Shown in pieces: positions 1 to 10,928 of a DNA stretch of 64,000 nucleotides. The stretch lies in NCBI RefSeq assembly GCF_029168945.1, contig NC_083604.1:11338812-11402811 (forward strand). Reading direction: 5' to 3'. Position numbers and translations under genes: made by a program. The number at the start of each line of letters is the position of its first letter. Within the stretch, counting starts at the first letter, position 1. The notes beneath the pieces are model-generated. The model did no database searches and was not told the origin of the DNA. It saw nothing but the letters and a program-made list of their open reading frames with translations. The stretch comes from Cannabis sativa (Eukaryota; Streptophyta; Magnoliopsida; Rosales; Cannabaceae).

Positions 1-1382
1 AAAGAATTCTTAGATTTTGGAAGATTAAAGCTCAAGGTAAGCTTCCTCTTCTCCTTCTCTTTGAATTCTAAGTTTTTGAAATTAAGTTTTACATGCAATT
101 TCTAAATTAAGTTACTGTAAAAATTGTTTGGGTCTAGTTCTGTTTTTTGGTGTTGATTTGGAGTTATTTGAGCTGTTTTAAACAAGAATGTTTGTTTATG
201 ATTGAGTTTAGAGCTCAAACTTTGCTCTTTAATGGTGAATCTTGTTTCACAGGAGTATATCTGTTTTTATTGCTTGAATTAAGTTTGTTATGGCTTAATT
301 AGGTTGTCTGGAGAGTTTGGCACGATTTGGGGTTATTTGAGTTCATGGTGGAGTTTTAGGGTTTTCTATAGTGAACTGGTTAACTGGTTTTGGCATACTT
401 GAAGAATCGGTTAAATGTTTCCCCAAGTAGAACCCTGAGAACCAATTTTCTATTTTGGGAATCCAGTTTACCGATTCTAACAGTTTTGGAACCCTAGCTT
501 TTTGTGTTTTAGCAATGCTTAGGTTATTTCCACGCTATCCATTGATAAGGAAACTTCTAGTTTTAATTTTAAGTCCCTGAAAAGTGATTTAGCGTATCAC
601 TTATCAGTTTTACAAATTTGTGACTTAGGAGCCTATAAATCGTCGAGCAGCAGTTTCCCCTTATATTTACAGGCACACTTGAATTCGAAATCAAGGTAAG
701 ATTAGTATAATAATATGCATATATGATTACATATTTAGTGTGCATGTTTATGAATGCTTGTTAAATAACATACCAGTAATGGAAGTACTAGTGTACATAG
801 AGTTGCATTGAATATCGATGGATATATGTTTGGCAAAGTACTAATTGATGCTATCACATTGGTATAACTAGAGTACCGAGTATAGGCTGACATTATGGTT
901 AATAGTACTATCATACGAATATTCTAGACTCAGTATGTGTGCGATGCGAGATAGGGTTATAATTAGGTGGATGGGCGCCTAGTTGTAATCTGGTTTATGT
1001 TATGTTATGATTATGCTTTTTTTACTGAGTCTGTCGACTCATAAATATTGTTTGCATGTGTAGGTAAGGGCAAGGCTAAAGCTGGACTTCAGTGAGTTTG
1101 AGCTAGTGAAGATTGTACATATCAAGACAGTTAGACCTAGAGTGTCCGATCTTTGGGATAACAAGCTATATTTTGTTAGTCGCTAGACGATAACTTTGTA
1201 GTTAATATTTTGTAGTACAGTTGTAACTTCTAATGACGAGATATCAGATTATGTAAAGTTTAAAGGTTAATTATGAAAAGTTTTAATTAAACACAATTTT
1301 TAATAAAGTCGTTAGTTAGCAACAGATTGCACAATTATTATTTAAATTACGATAATACACCTAATTTAGTAGGGTGTTATAA
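1..1382 (+). repeat. 3' part of an LTR (TGTAAYACCC family)
   Basis: This block resembles the 3' portion of the complete solo LTR at 51523-53653. Both have an exon-like end followed by GTAA near the start of the block, a TGYAG acceptor-like site followed by G-AAGGG-AAGGC (here at 1061-1076), and then a stretch containing GTGAAGAATGTACAT-like sequence. The end is placed near the TAGGGTGTTATA motif. The left part lies outside the window, so no target duplication can be checked. The relationship is by eye and diverged; the LTR nature is inferred from the better-preserved relative. Confidence 0.5.
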
Positions 1383-2310
1383 TTTGTTGCAGAGCTGCCC
1401 GGTTGTCTTTTGAAGATCATCACGATATGTACAATTATCATCAGAGATAAGCTCAACTCACGGTTTAGTAAGACTTCTATGCTTTAGTAGTTTGTTTTAT
1501 TAGTAAGTTATGAGAAAAGCCTGTTAGAAAGCATGTTAGTAGCCTGGTGGCTGAATATGCGCATATTCTTTTTCAAAGTAAGTAGTAATTAGAAATTATT
1601 ATTGATCACTATCTAAGCAAATTTGAGTAATGAACTAGTTCGATTTGAGCAGAATAACAATACCCAAAAAGAACATGTGAGTCGTTTTGTGTGTTGTGTG
1701 AGTGTGTTTCGGTGGTCATAAGTTTAAGGTGAGAGGTGAGTGCATATCGACAAGAATGACATTAGAGGAGGAATTAAAGGACAAGGTGTACAAGGGATAA
1801 GTATACAATCACGCCTTCTGAAGACTATAAAAGCAAGGAGGTACGAGTAGCGGCGATAATGAGCCTACGAGGTCTAAGGATTCGACCGAGGGTAAGCTGC
1901 AACCAATCTCCTACAACCTATAACCAGAGACCACATGCCTACAACTGGCGACCATCCTCCTGCAACTTGGGACCACCCTCTAGCAACTGGAGACCACCTG
2001 ACAGCAAACAAGAAGCCCACCTTCTTTACCAGCAACATACAGTGTGAAAGCGACACTTTGTCCCCTTGGGATCACTTTGTACCTCAGGCTATTATAGCCT
2101 ATAAATACCCCTTCTCAGATGTGACAGGAGATTAGAAAATCATACTTGTAAAACCATATTGAAAGCAGTTGAAATTTTTCCATTATCCTCTCCATTTTAA
2201 GAGAGCAATTTGAATTACATTTTATCTTTCTCTTCATCTCATTTTTGGACTTGAAGTATAAAGTTTACTTTCCAGCCACAAGTTAGTCGACGAGTTCTCA
2301 CCTTTAATAG
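1383..2310 (+). mobile_element. Probable 5' LTR and leader of decayed Ty3/gypsy element
   Basis: The stretch has no gene. It carries a TATAAATA box at 2100-2107, a likely transcript leader, and ends just before a primer-binding-like motif, as the 5' LTR of a gypsy element would. The left boundary is not resolved because no matching 3' LTR is present in the window. Short ORFs within it have no recognisable content. Confidence 0.45.
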
Positions 2311-2328
2311 TTTGGCGCTGTCTATGTG
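2311..2328 (+). other. Primer-binding-site-like motif of gypsy element
   Basis: TTTGGCGCTGTCTATGTGAA starts here, close to the TTTGGCGCCGTCTGTGGGAA seen directly after the 5' LTR in many plant Ty3/gypsy elements. It lies about 50 bp before the gag start codon. Confidence 0.6.
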
Positions 2329-2376
2329 AACGACAAGCTTCGGCCAAGTCGTTTCTTTACACACAACCATTTCAAA

Positions 2377-4905
2377 ATGCCTAAACGCTCATGCTGCCTT
2401 CGAGATGTTGAGATTCGCCTCAACAATAACCGTTGCCGTAGGATGAGACCCTCCACCCCCCGTCGCTAGAGAAGAAGGTGTAGATGATCACAGACCTCAA
2501 GTGGGGAGTGAAGGTGCAAGTAGGCAAGGACCTCAAGAAGGTTTAGAAGGAAATTTCTGTGAGGAGGTCTCGGTAGGTGATCAATGCAATAGGGTAACAA
2601 CCTCGATAATTGCCACAAGAGAAGGAGCATTACAAAGACGGAAAGTCTCTTCACTAATTAGACACCCTCCACCACCGACACCAAATGATCCTAGAACCTC
2701 ACATCCTAGGGCGGGAAAAGAAAAACGAGTTTACTCTGTAACGTTAAGCTCTTACACTTGCATGCACAATGAAGAAATGAACGAGCTGAAAATGAACAAC
2801 TTAAGGCTGGAAGAGACTATGGTGAACATGCAAAAGGTGTTGGATGAGCTCTTAAAGGGGTATTCTGATGAACCCTTATTCAATGGGAATTCAAAGTGAC
2901 GAAGAAAGATAAGGGCGAGCCGAAGGATGAAGGAAAGTCAAAGTACTCAATAAGTAACATGTTGGAGGTGTCCCCGTCAAAGGCAAGGTCTCGAAGAAAC
3001 TCGAAACCATCGTTATAGTTGAAGAAGGTCGACTCGAAGGTGGCCCTAATGACTTGAGGGAAAAACTTAACCAAAAAACAACCGTCAAGAAGAGAGTGTC
3101 GTTATTGACAATGCACCACCGTAAGGAAGGTCTGAAACATACGCTGTAGGACCTTCGAGAGAAGTTGAATAAGAGGAGGCAAGAGCTTGATAGAGAAATG
3201 GAAGACCTCAGCCGGAGAATAGTCTAAGCTGCATTAGAGGAAGGTAACTAGGATGAGGATGATTTTAACGATGAGTCACCCTTTTCAAGGGGAATCCAAT
3301 CCGAATAACTACCCCCAATTTCAAAGAGCCTAACATACTACTATACGAGGGAATCACTAATCCAAAATATCATCTGGATGCCTTCAATGAAATAATGAAA
3401 ATGAAGAGGGTCACGAGTAAAGCGAGGTGTCAATGCTTCATGGTGACGCTCCGAGGTGCACCGTACATGTGGTTCAAGAGATTTTCTCCTGGATCAATAA
3501 GCTTGTGGATACAATTTTTTGATGAGTTCTTGTCCTAACATTACACTTCTCGAGACTATGTCATCCCGAGGACGAGCTTAGCCAACATCAAGCAAGGGGA
3601 GACCGAGAGCTTGAAAAGCTACATCTAGCGCTTTAATGCTAAAGCAGCCAAGGTTGGGAGGTTGTCCAAAGAAGAGCATAAGATGGCCATAGCCGCTAGA
3701 GTTAGGCTAAAAAGTAAACTGTGGAACAATATGCTCAAGAGAGAACTAGATAACCTAGAACATTTCAATGAGAGAGGCAACAGATACATCTTAGTGGAAG
3801 ACGAGCATGAGAATCTAGGAACGGGTAAAGATGAACAATTTAGGAAGGCTCAAGCTGAAGAGTCACACAAGAAAAGGGGTTCGTATACAAGGATGATAGG
3901 CAAAACAAGAAAGTCAAGAAGGAGTTGGAACCACTGCCTTGTGAGTATACCCACTACATGGAGCTAACCCACTCAAGAGAGCACATATTCCTTACAAATA
4001 AACACTGAGTACCCTTCAAGAGGTCCCTACCCTTGAAAAGAGAAAGAACTAGGAGAAACCTAAACAAGTATTATTGCTTCCACACAGATGTCAGACATCT
4101 CACAAAAGAGTGCAAGCATCTGAAAGTCGAAATCGAAGAGTTAATACAACACGAGTACTTAGGAGGGTATAGAAAGGAGAATCAGAGGCCAAATGAGGTG
4201 TGCCAGTAGGAAGATCTTGAAGAGGCTCCCAAAGTGTTAAGGGACATCCAAACTGTCATTGAAGACCCAAAATTAGAGATAGAACCTGCAAGGGAAGGGA
4301 AAAATATGCCCATGAAGCGAGACATGAACCTCAAGTCTGGAGCCTAGAGCAAAGACCATCAAAGGGTTTTAAGGGAGAGAATGATTCGGTAACATTCACT
4401 AAGGAGGACGCAAGGGGTGTGCACTTCCGCAAGAACGAACCATTGGTAATTGTGATCCAAATTGCCAACATGAGTGTGCATCGAATGCTAGTGGACAACA
4501 GAATTTTTGTGGACATTGTGTGCTTCGTAACCCTCAAGAAGATGGGACTAGGACTCAAGGACTTAAAGCCATGTGAAATATCGATCTAAGAGTCTACTGG
4601 AGACTCAATCCAACTGCTTGGAACGATAGAGTTAGCCCTCACCATTGGAGAGAACCCCAAACACTCCACGGTGATGGAAACATTTTTGGTGGTAGATTGT
4701 TTGGCTGCATTCAACATAGTAATGGGAAGACCCTTGCACAACCACTTGAAGGTTGTAACCTCAACGTATCATTTTTACATGAAGTTTCCTACCCTAGGGG
4801 GAGTTGCCACGCTGAAGGGGGGTAAAGAGAAGCAAGGGAGTGTTACAATGTCTCGTTGCGCCTCGCCACCAAAGTCAAGGAACCAATGGCAATGGCAATC
4901 TTAGA
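2377..4905 (+). pseudogene. Ty3/gypsy gag-protease, decayed
   Basis: Remnant of a retrotransposon gag-protease polyprotein. A start codon lies at 2377, 50 bp after the primer-binding motif. The Retrotrans_gag domain can be read across frames and stops at about 3310-3850, with landmarks such as APYMWF near 3463 and EESLKSYI-like sequence near 3608. A zinc-knuckle-like segment of the plant gypsy type (YCFHTD..H.TKEC) is at about 4070-4125. The aspartic-protease region follows at about 4420-4860: its catalytic motif should read D-T/S-G, but here reads VDNRIF, so it is inactive, while its C-terminal landmark NIVMGRPL and the STYHFYMKFPT segment remain. Many in-frame stops and frameshifts are present. 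Reverse transcriptase and integrase are absent downstream, so this is a truncated or non-autonomous copy. Confidence 0.85.
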
Positions 4906-5495
4906 AGGACCAGTTGAAGGTAGTGGAGTGAAGTCCGCAGAGAAGTGATGAAACAGGAGCCATAAAAAATATATATCCTTTAGGCATGATTAGTAAGAAT
5001 CAAGGAGGGACCATTAGGGCGACTCCAGTAGCATATCTTCTTTTGTTTTTCCTTTTTTTTAAGCATTGCGATCTAGCAAAAAATAACTATATGAATGAAT
5101 GTTGCATTGGAGCTACCATGTTTGCATTTCCAAGTTGATATTCCTTTCCTATAGAAATAAGCGAAGAACTCAAGTATACAACCCATAAATGGCGTTGTAC
5201 ACTTACGGGGCATGGAGATGAGTAAAAAAATTCTAAGTCATCAAGGATTAACTACCCTTAATTGACAATAGGAAATACGCTCCTCCACGCAAAAATCGCT
5301 AAGTCAAAAGAGGTCTTGATAGACACTTGTGTCCTATTGCTGAGATGAGAGGGACGCCTCGCAAGTGTAAGCAAACACTCAAAAATTAAGAAGGTATGCA
5401 GTTAAGTACAATAAGTCCCCTCACATCCAAATGAAAGGATGAATAAATGATAAGAGGACAAGACTGCTCAAAGTGACATATCCCTCAAAATAAAT

Positions 5496-5715
5496 CCACT
5501 TGCCACAGCAAGAAAAGTTGTTTTGGTCAAAGAGTGGTCCCAAGAGACACTCGGCCAACATCATCTTCAAAACTCAAAGATTGAAAAAAAAGCAATGCAG
5601 ATGGTCCACTTACCAAAGTAAGGAGAACCACTTGGTCAAAGAGCAACCCAAAGAGTACTCAGCCAAAAATGATTCTAAATGTCAAAAGTACATAAAATAA
5701 AAATAGAATTCTACA
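5496..5715 (+). repeat. Imperfect 110-bp tandem duplication downstream of gag-protease
   Basis: Two copies begin CCACTTGCCA (5496) and CCACTTACCA (5606). Both continue through TTGGTCAAAGAG and a CTCGGCCAA/CTCAGCCAA motif. Short tandem repeats after the coding region are common in plant gypsy elements, so this is probably the element's untranslated 3' region. No 3' LTR is seen after it. Confidence 0.6.
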
Positions 5716-6480
5716 GTCATCCCAAAATATGAAACAAAAAGTAAAAAGAAAAGTTTCAAGGATCTTCATAAATATGGCCACGAGAAGATTTCAAATATAT
5801 ATTTTTTATTTTAGATATGGGTTTGTTGTTTCAAATCTTAGATAGTAGAGGAGGCGTTGGTAGTCCCTCGTAAGGGTTTTGGGGTAAACATGAGGGAGAG
5901 AAGAGAGTGATGGGGGAGTAGAAGGGGTTTTGGGGCCTATGTGTTCCATCAACGGCAGGTGGTGGTCTGCCATATGATTTTCTTTCCAAATTTGATTGGG
6001 GTTTTTAGGGTTATGGCGGTAGTGGAGAGAGAAGAAGAAGAAGAAAACATTAATTTTTTCAATAATTATGTAAAATTTTATTAAGTATTTTTTTTTATTT
6101 TTAATTTTGATATGATTTATCTTTATTTTTTTTTTAAATAATGTAATTAGGTGGAGTATTGAAATTGTGTCACGTGTACACTGTATCCAAGTGATCAATC
6201 CGGCATGACATTTAATAGCTAAAATTAGATAGAAATGACTAACTGCTAATTCAATCTAGGTTTTAAGAGTTTTACCATCAAAATATGAGTTCTTAGAGTT
6301 AATTACTAGTGAATGATACTTTTGGGGGTTTCGCCATATAATGTAAGTTGTTATATGGACGTGATCATGTTTAAATCAATATTCCTCTAAGTAGAACAAA
6401 AACCAGATTATATAAGCCAAGTAAATTAATGGTTATGATTTTTAGAGGTAACTAGAGAGATTTGTTTAGAAAAAATAGCT
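5716..6480. other. Intergenic, no gene seen
   Basis: AT-rich sequence. A 130-codon minus-strand open frame here is low-complexity (Lys/Ile/Phe-rich, then Pro-rich) with no known domain, and I do not regard it as a gene. Confidence 0.6.
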
Positions 6481-7385
6481 TTTTTCAGTTTTAACCAAAT
6501 AAGTAATAATATTACAAAAATACTTCCAGCTGGCCAAATAAACAATACAACCCAAATAAAATAATTACACAAATACCACTTACAGACACCTTCAATCCAG
6601 GATCCATGCAACCTGGGAAACTATCGCGCAACCACGCAGCAACCCAACGCAACCGAAACGAAAATTTAACTAGAAAGAGAACCACCATTAATTCTATCGA
6701 CTTCACCTGAGAAGATGACCAAAATCAATCAAAACATGAGGTGTTTCGAATTTATGAAAAAAAAAATGTAGAAAAACTACTACGAAATTAAAATTCAACC
6801 AGAACTCTAGTTTAATTTGCATAAAACTAATATCCTGACTTCAATTTTCAGATCCATGAAAGGCAGATCTCAAAAAGTTGAACTAGAATTCCCAAACAAT
6901 CCAACTCAAGTATAGTCCAAAAAAAATTACATCAATACTATAGTAAAATATTTATCCTGGTATATTTTAGTTGTTTTCCAAATTTTCAATGGTGAATTTG
7001 TTCATATTAAATTATAAAGAGACATGTAGATAGAGAGTTACGTACGTGGAAACACTGTTCTGATTTTTAATGTTTCATAACAGTTGCATAAATATTTTGT
7101 TAATAGTTGCATAAATATTTTGCTAATAGTTATTTTGTCTGATGCAACCTTCTGCCAACTACCCATAAACTTTTGTCTAATTGAAATCTTCGTCTAATGC
7201 AACCTTTGGCCAACCACCCAACAACCACCCTAGCCCTGCAACCATCATCTAATTGAAACCTTCGTCTGATGTAATCACCGCGCAACCACGCAACAACCAT
7301 CCTACAATCATCGTTTGATTGTGTAAGTGATAGTGTAAGAGGTATTTGGTAATTAAACATAAAAAGTATAAATGTTGTCAACACC
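6481..7385. repeat. Non-coding dispersed repeat, copy 1
   Basis: Shares ordered blocks with 37683-39715: ATTACAAAAATACTT at the left, CAAATACCAC, an ACCGAAACGA/ACCAAAACGA block, ATTAATTCT, and GATCCATGAAAGGCAGATCT against GATTCATGAAATGTAGATCT. No coding capacity is visible. The shape (internally diverged, non-coding, similar ends) suggests a non-autonomous DNA transposon, possibly Mutator-like, but clean terminal repeats and a target duplication could not be identified. Confidence 0.45.
7137..7330. repeat. Imperfect short tandem repeat (about 3 units)
   Basis: Three imperfect units beginning GTCTGATGCAACC (7137), GTCTAATGCAACC (7190) and GTCTGATGTAATC (7262). Each runs through CCAAC-rich sequence to TCTAATTGAAA. 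Unit length varies from about 53 to 72 bp. It lies inside the dispersed repeat above. Confidence 0.55.
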
Positions 7386-7510
7386 TTATAAATGTATTTT
7401 TATAAATAAAATGTCAATTTATATTTTTTTATGTAATAATTCAAAAAAAAAAAATAACTAGAGAGATTTATATATGTATGGAAATTTGAGTTTTTATATG
7501 TTTCAATTAA

Positions 7511-7822
7511 GGAATAATTACATAAGGCACCATTTTTTGTAAAATATTTACATTTTTACATTCAAAGAATGTTTTTTTTAACATTTTTACGGTTTTCCAA
7601 AAAATAACACGAAAACTGCATAAAAGTAACATCAAAATAACAACAAAAAATAACATACAGATAACAAAAAATTAACAACAAGTGAACAAGAATTCAACAT
7701 AAAAAAGACCATGTTTTATGTAATAAAATAAAAAAAAAAATCGTAAAAATGTTTAAAATTCTGTGAAACCGTATTTTTGTAATTTTTTTTTTGTTGTTTT
7801 TATGTTTTTGTGAAATAATCCC
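7511..7822. mobile_element. Mutator-type MITE with 9-bp target duplication
   Basis: Non-coding 312-bp element starting GGAATAATTAC and ending GAAATAATCCC, which are imperfect inverted repeats. It is flanked on both sides by the perfect 9-bp direct repeat TTCAATTAA (7502-7510 and 7823-7831). A 9-bp target duplication is the hallmark of Mutator-like elements. No transposase is encoded. Confidence 0.7.
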
Positions 7823-7831
7823 TTCAATTAA

Positions 7832-8334
7832 TATATGTATATAAATAAAAAAAAAAATTATATAAGCTTGGAAAATATATTTGGACCAAATTCCCTCATC
7901 ACCCTAAAATAAATTAATTGTTTACTTAAAAACACAAAATTGAGTCTAATTATAAATTCACCAAAATCCGTATACGCGTAAAGACTATATATTTTATTTT
8001 GAATTTTGATTTTTTTTTCAAATTTAGAAATCTTTAGTTTGATATATTAATTTTTGTAAACTGTGTTGATACAAAATCGATGCAATTTGATTTTGGAATA
8101 AGAAAATTTTGATGCAACATCGGTTAATTTGATGGTCCAAGTAAAATTTGATTGAATAAAATGACAATTTCAGTGCAGAATCGATATCAATTCAACCGTG
8201 CAAGTAAACCTTAATCATTTTTGGAAGTCAATTTCGGTGCAAAAAATCGACGCCAATACAATATATATAGTTCCATCAAATTAAACTTGTGTTAATAGCT
8301 AGTCAATATATACATGAGTATATTAAATAAGTGA
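7832..8334. other. Intergenic, no gene seen
   Basis: AT-rich. A short phrase of the type CGATGCAATTTGATTTTGG / CGATATCAATTCAACC recurs loosely at 8078-8260, but no feature is assigned. Confidence 0.5.
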
Positions 8335-8517
8335 ATATTGCTATTGGGCATCAGTAGTACCTAGTACCCTTAAGACGTGTCGCTTTACGATTTGACAGTG
8401 ATACTCCCTAAAGGCTATTATATTTAACTATATGAGACCCGATACTAACTTACACCAATAACCATATTGACACGTAGAAAAGTGCTTAACACTACGGGTA
8501 GCTTTTAGCCTTTCTCT
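8335..8517. mobile_element. Short inverted-repeat MITE, copy 1
   Basis: About 183 bp starting ATATTGCTATTGGGCATCAG and ending TAGCTTTTAGCCTTTCTC. The ends are inverted repeats of each other, and the middle (ATACTCCCTAAAGGCTATTATATT, GACCCGATACT) matches the copy at 16988-17172. This copy is more diverged than the other. Confidence 0.65.
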
Positions 8518-9190
8518 AAATAAGTTATTGTATATTATTCTTGCTGTTCACTCAATTAAGGAGCAAATAAATGACTGATCTCCCCAAGACTAGCTAGCCA
8601 GTTTCAGGGTGAATATTAAATAAATTACTGTGTATACATATTAATTGTTAAGGTAAGTTTTTTCACTCTAATCCTCACTATACTTTTATTCAATCTCTAT
8701 ATCTCACCACTTGTTTTTTTTCCTTATTCTCTACCTAAACAAATTAATGATCAATTTTGGTTACCAAATCCATCTTTCTAAATCCCTCTTGCCTAACATA
8801 TTGGTAGAGCGTGTTTGATCCGCAGGGGCAGACATTTATAATTTGGAAAAAGTGAATTCCAAACTGTAGTACCAATAAACTGGAAAAAGAAAAAGTTAAA
8901 TCCAAAACATCGTTTGTCCGTTTCACAAATAAATATACTATTGGTTCTCCATTAATGTTGAAAAGATAACACCTAGCTAGCTAATACATATGATGAATTG
9001 AAAAAACAAAATAAGCCCTTTTTTCTTTAGTTGACAAGTGGGCTCATGATTTAAGAAGAATAAATTAATGCTCCATTATTATGATCAATGATCATAAGCA
9101 GCAAATAAAAAATTTTATATTAATAAAAAAATAAAATAAAATAAAAAGTAAAACAATTGGCTTATACTTGGTCCCCCTCCCCAATTGGGC
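8518..9190. other. Upstream region of the SAUR gene
   Basis: No coding sequence is seen. It ends in an AT-rich tract and a CCAATTGGGC motif just before the probable TATA box of the SAUR gene. Short ORFs here have no recognised content. Confidence 0.5.
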
Positions 9191-9200
9191 TTTATATATA
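9191..9200 (+). promoter_or_regulatory. Probable TATA box of SAUR gene
   Basis: TTTATATATA sits about 390 bp upstream of the start codon, within an otherwise unremarkable leader. A second candidate (TTTTATATAG near 9520) would give a much shorter leader and would exclude the upstream ORF, so the transcription start needs RNA data. Confidence 0.4.
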
Positions 9201-9428
9201 TTAAGGTTATAGCTATAGATTGCCCCAAAGAAAAGGGCAAAGCCAATCAAGATTAATCATATTACATCTCGTGAAGAACTTTTCTTCTTCTTCTTCTTAT
9301 TATGATAATATTTATTTCTCTGTTGCTCTTGAAGAACATAACAACTAAACCCTTTTTTCTCTGATTATCCCTTTCCAAATATTATTTTCCGATATATATT
9401 TTTAGTACTGTAAAAACATATACTAGAT

Positions 9429-9491
9429 ATGAGTAACACTATGATGCCGAGGGTTAAGGTCATGGTGTATCTTGTTTACGATAGGGGTTAG
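9429..9491 (+). other. Upstream ORF in SAUR leader (20 codons)
   Basis: A short open frame starting ATGAGTAACACT and ending GATAGGGGTTAG, 101 bp before the SAUR start codon. The peptide is 20 residues, Met/Val-rich, with four methionines. If the leader starts at the TATA box near 9191, ribosomes would meet this ORF first and SAUR translation would need leaky scanning or re-initiation. Its conservation is not known to me. Confidence 0.45.
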
Positions 9492-9592
9492 CTTAATTAC
9501 CTCAATTATATATATTACTTTTATATAGTTTCGATTTGATCGATCTCTTCATATATAGTTTTCAACATACATATATATATAATAATAGGAAT

Positions 9593-10171
9593 ATGGATGT
9601 AGTGAAAGTGAAAAAGGGCAGTTTAATCAACAAAACGTGGGAGCGATGCAAGTCGTTAGGGCGCCGCGGCCGTGACAAGTCACCAGCTGCAGCAACCGGT
9701 CGAATCATGACGAAGAAGAGTAAATCGTGCCCGCGTTTGAATCTGATCACTCCCGTTACGGAGTCGCCGGAGGCGGAAGGAGGTGATCAGATTAATATTC
9801 ATAATAGTAATAATTATTATAAGAAAGTGAAGGGCTGTTTCTCGGTCTATGTGGGACCGGAAAAGCAGAGGTTTGTTGTGAAAGCAGAGTACGCCAACCA
9901 CCGCCTCTTCAAGCTACTTCTCGAAGAAGCCGAGTCGGAGTTCGGCTACGATAACCAAGGCCCCATTATGCTCCCATGCAACGTTGATGTGTTTTATCGA
10001 GTTTTGATGGAAATGGACGATGATGATGGTGGTGATAATAACGGCGGCAGCCTTGGCGGCGCAGCCGATTATAAGATTCATCGGCCTGGCTGTGGCTTCG
10101 TGATTAAGCGCCACGTCACCTCTTATCAGCTTCTCAGCCCTTCTCGCATGGTGGCTATTAATCAGTTTTAA
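9593..10171 (+). CDS. SAUR-family auxin-responsive protein
   Basis: Intronless gene for a 192-residue small-auxin-up-RNA protein. SAUR proteins act downstream of auxin and commonly inhibit PP2C.D phosphatases to promote plasma-membrane H+-ATPase activity and cell expansion (family knowledge). The N-terminus (KVKKGSLINKTWERCKSL) is basic and of the long-N-terminus SAUR type. The SAUR core spans about residues 80-145, with KKVKGCFSVYVGPEKQRFVV, the YANHRLFKLLLEEAESEFGY segment and PIMLPCNVDVFYRVL. An acidic Asp/Gly-rich insert (MEMDDDDGGDNNGG) separates the core from a conserved-looking C-terminal tail. The start at 9593 is the first in-frame ATG; upstream in-frame codons lack ATG. GC content is higher than the surroundings, as expected of a real exon. 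I do not assign a subfamily number. Confidence 0.93.
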   Translation: MDVVKVKKGSLINKTWERCKSLGRRGRDKSPAAATGRIMTKKSKSCPRLNLITPVTESPEAEGGDQINIHNSNNYYKKVKGCFSVYVGPEKQRFVVKAEYANHRLFKLLLEEAESEFGYDNQGPIMLPCNVDVFYRVLMEMDDDDGGDNNGGSLGGAADYKIHRPGCGFVIKRHVTSYQLLSPSRMVAINQF

Positions 10172-10928
10172 TTAGTTATTACGTACTATCACGTCATCGT
10201 CATCACCTCGGTCATTATATAGTATATTTTCCTGTGTAATAATTATAATTGGAATTTTATGTTATAAATAATTATATGATATATATGTGGTGTGTTATAT
10301 TACGTGTGTAATAGTTTTGTGTGTTTTGTAATGAAATTTTCGAGAGGTTGGAGATTTTATTATAATAGAAGATAGTAAAACTATATTATAATTCTATTCT
10401 TAAATAGTATAAAGATTAAAAATGAGAGATTTATTAAATATATATTAATATATATATATACTATATATTGCATATATATAAACATAGAAGAAGAAGAATT
10501 CAACACATACACATGTAATATAATAATATATATATATATACTTATTTACAAGTTTAAGTATAGATTAGTAGGGATTACCATAACTTGAACAAGGTAGTTA
10601 CACCTTATCTCTAAGCACTAAGAAAAGTCTCATGGAAATAATTTTGAGAATTATCAATCCTTAGACTTTTCTAACAATTTGCTTTTTTTGATATAAAAAA
10701 CTAGCTCATTTCAAATGAGCACCAAAGACCTTATTTTATAATGTTTAGGTGATTACACTTAGAATTCAATCACACAACACCTCATTTCTCTCATATAAAT
10801 GAGTATTAATATAGTTTATAATAACTATATTTCATAACTTTGAATAGAAAAATTGACTTAATATGCTTAAATGTAAAATATGTTATTTTAATATACTCCC
10901 TAATTAGAAAAAGTGTACATATACTTTT
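10172..10928. other. SAUR 3' flank and AT-rich spacer
   Basis: Contains the probable SAUR 3' UTR (AATGAAATTT near 10329 could serve for polyadenylation), followed by AT dinucleotide runs at 10439-10545. No further gene is seen. Confidence 0.5.

Noticed and set aside
5806..6198. 130-codon minus-strand ORF
   Set aside because: Composition-driven (Lys/Ile/Phe runs, then Pro-rich), no domain, no coding-like flanks.
9536..9592. In-frame N-terminal extension of SAUR
   Set aside because: It has no ATG; it would start on TTG. ATG 9593 gives the expected SAUR N-terminus.
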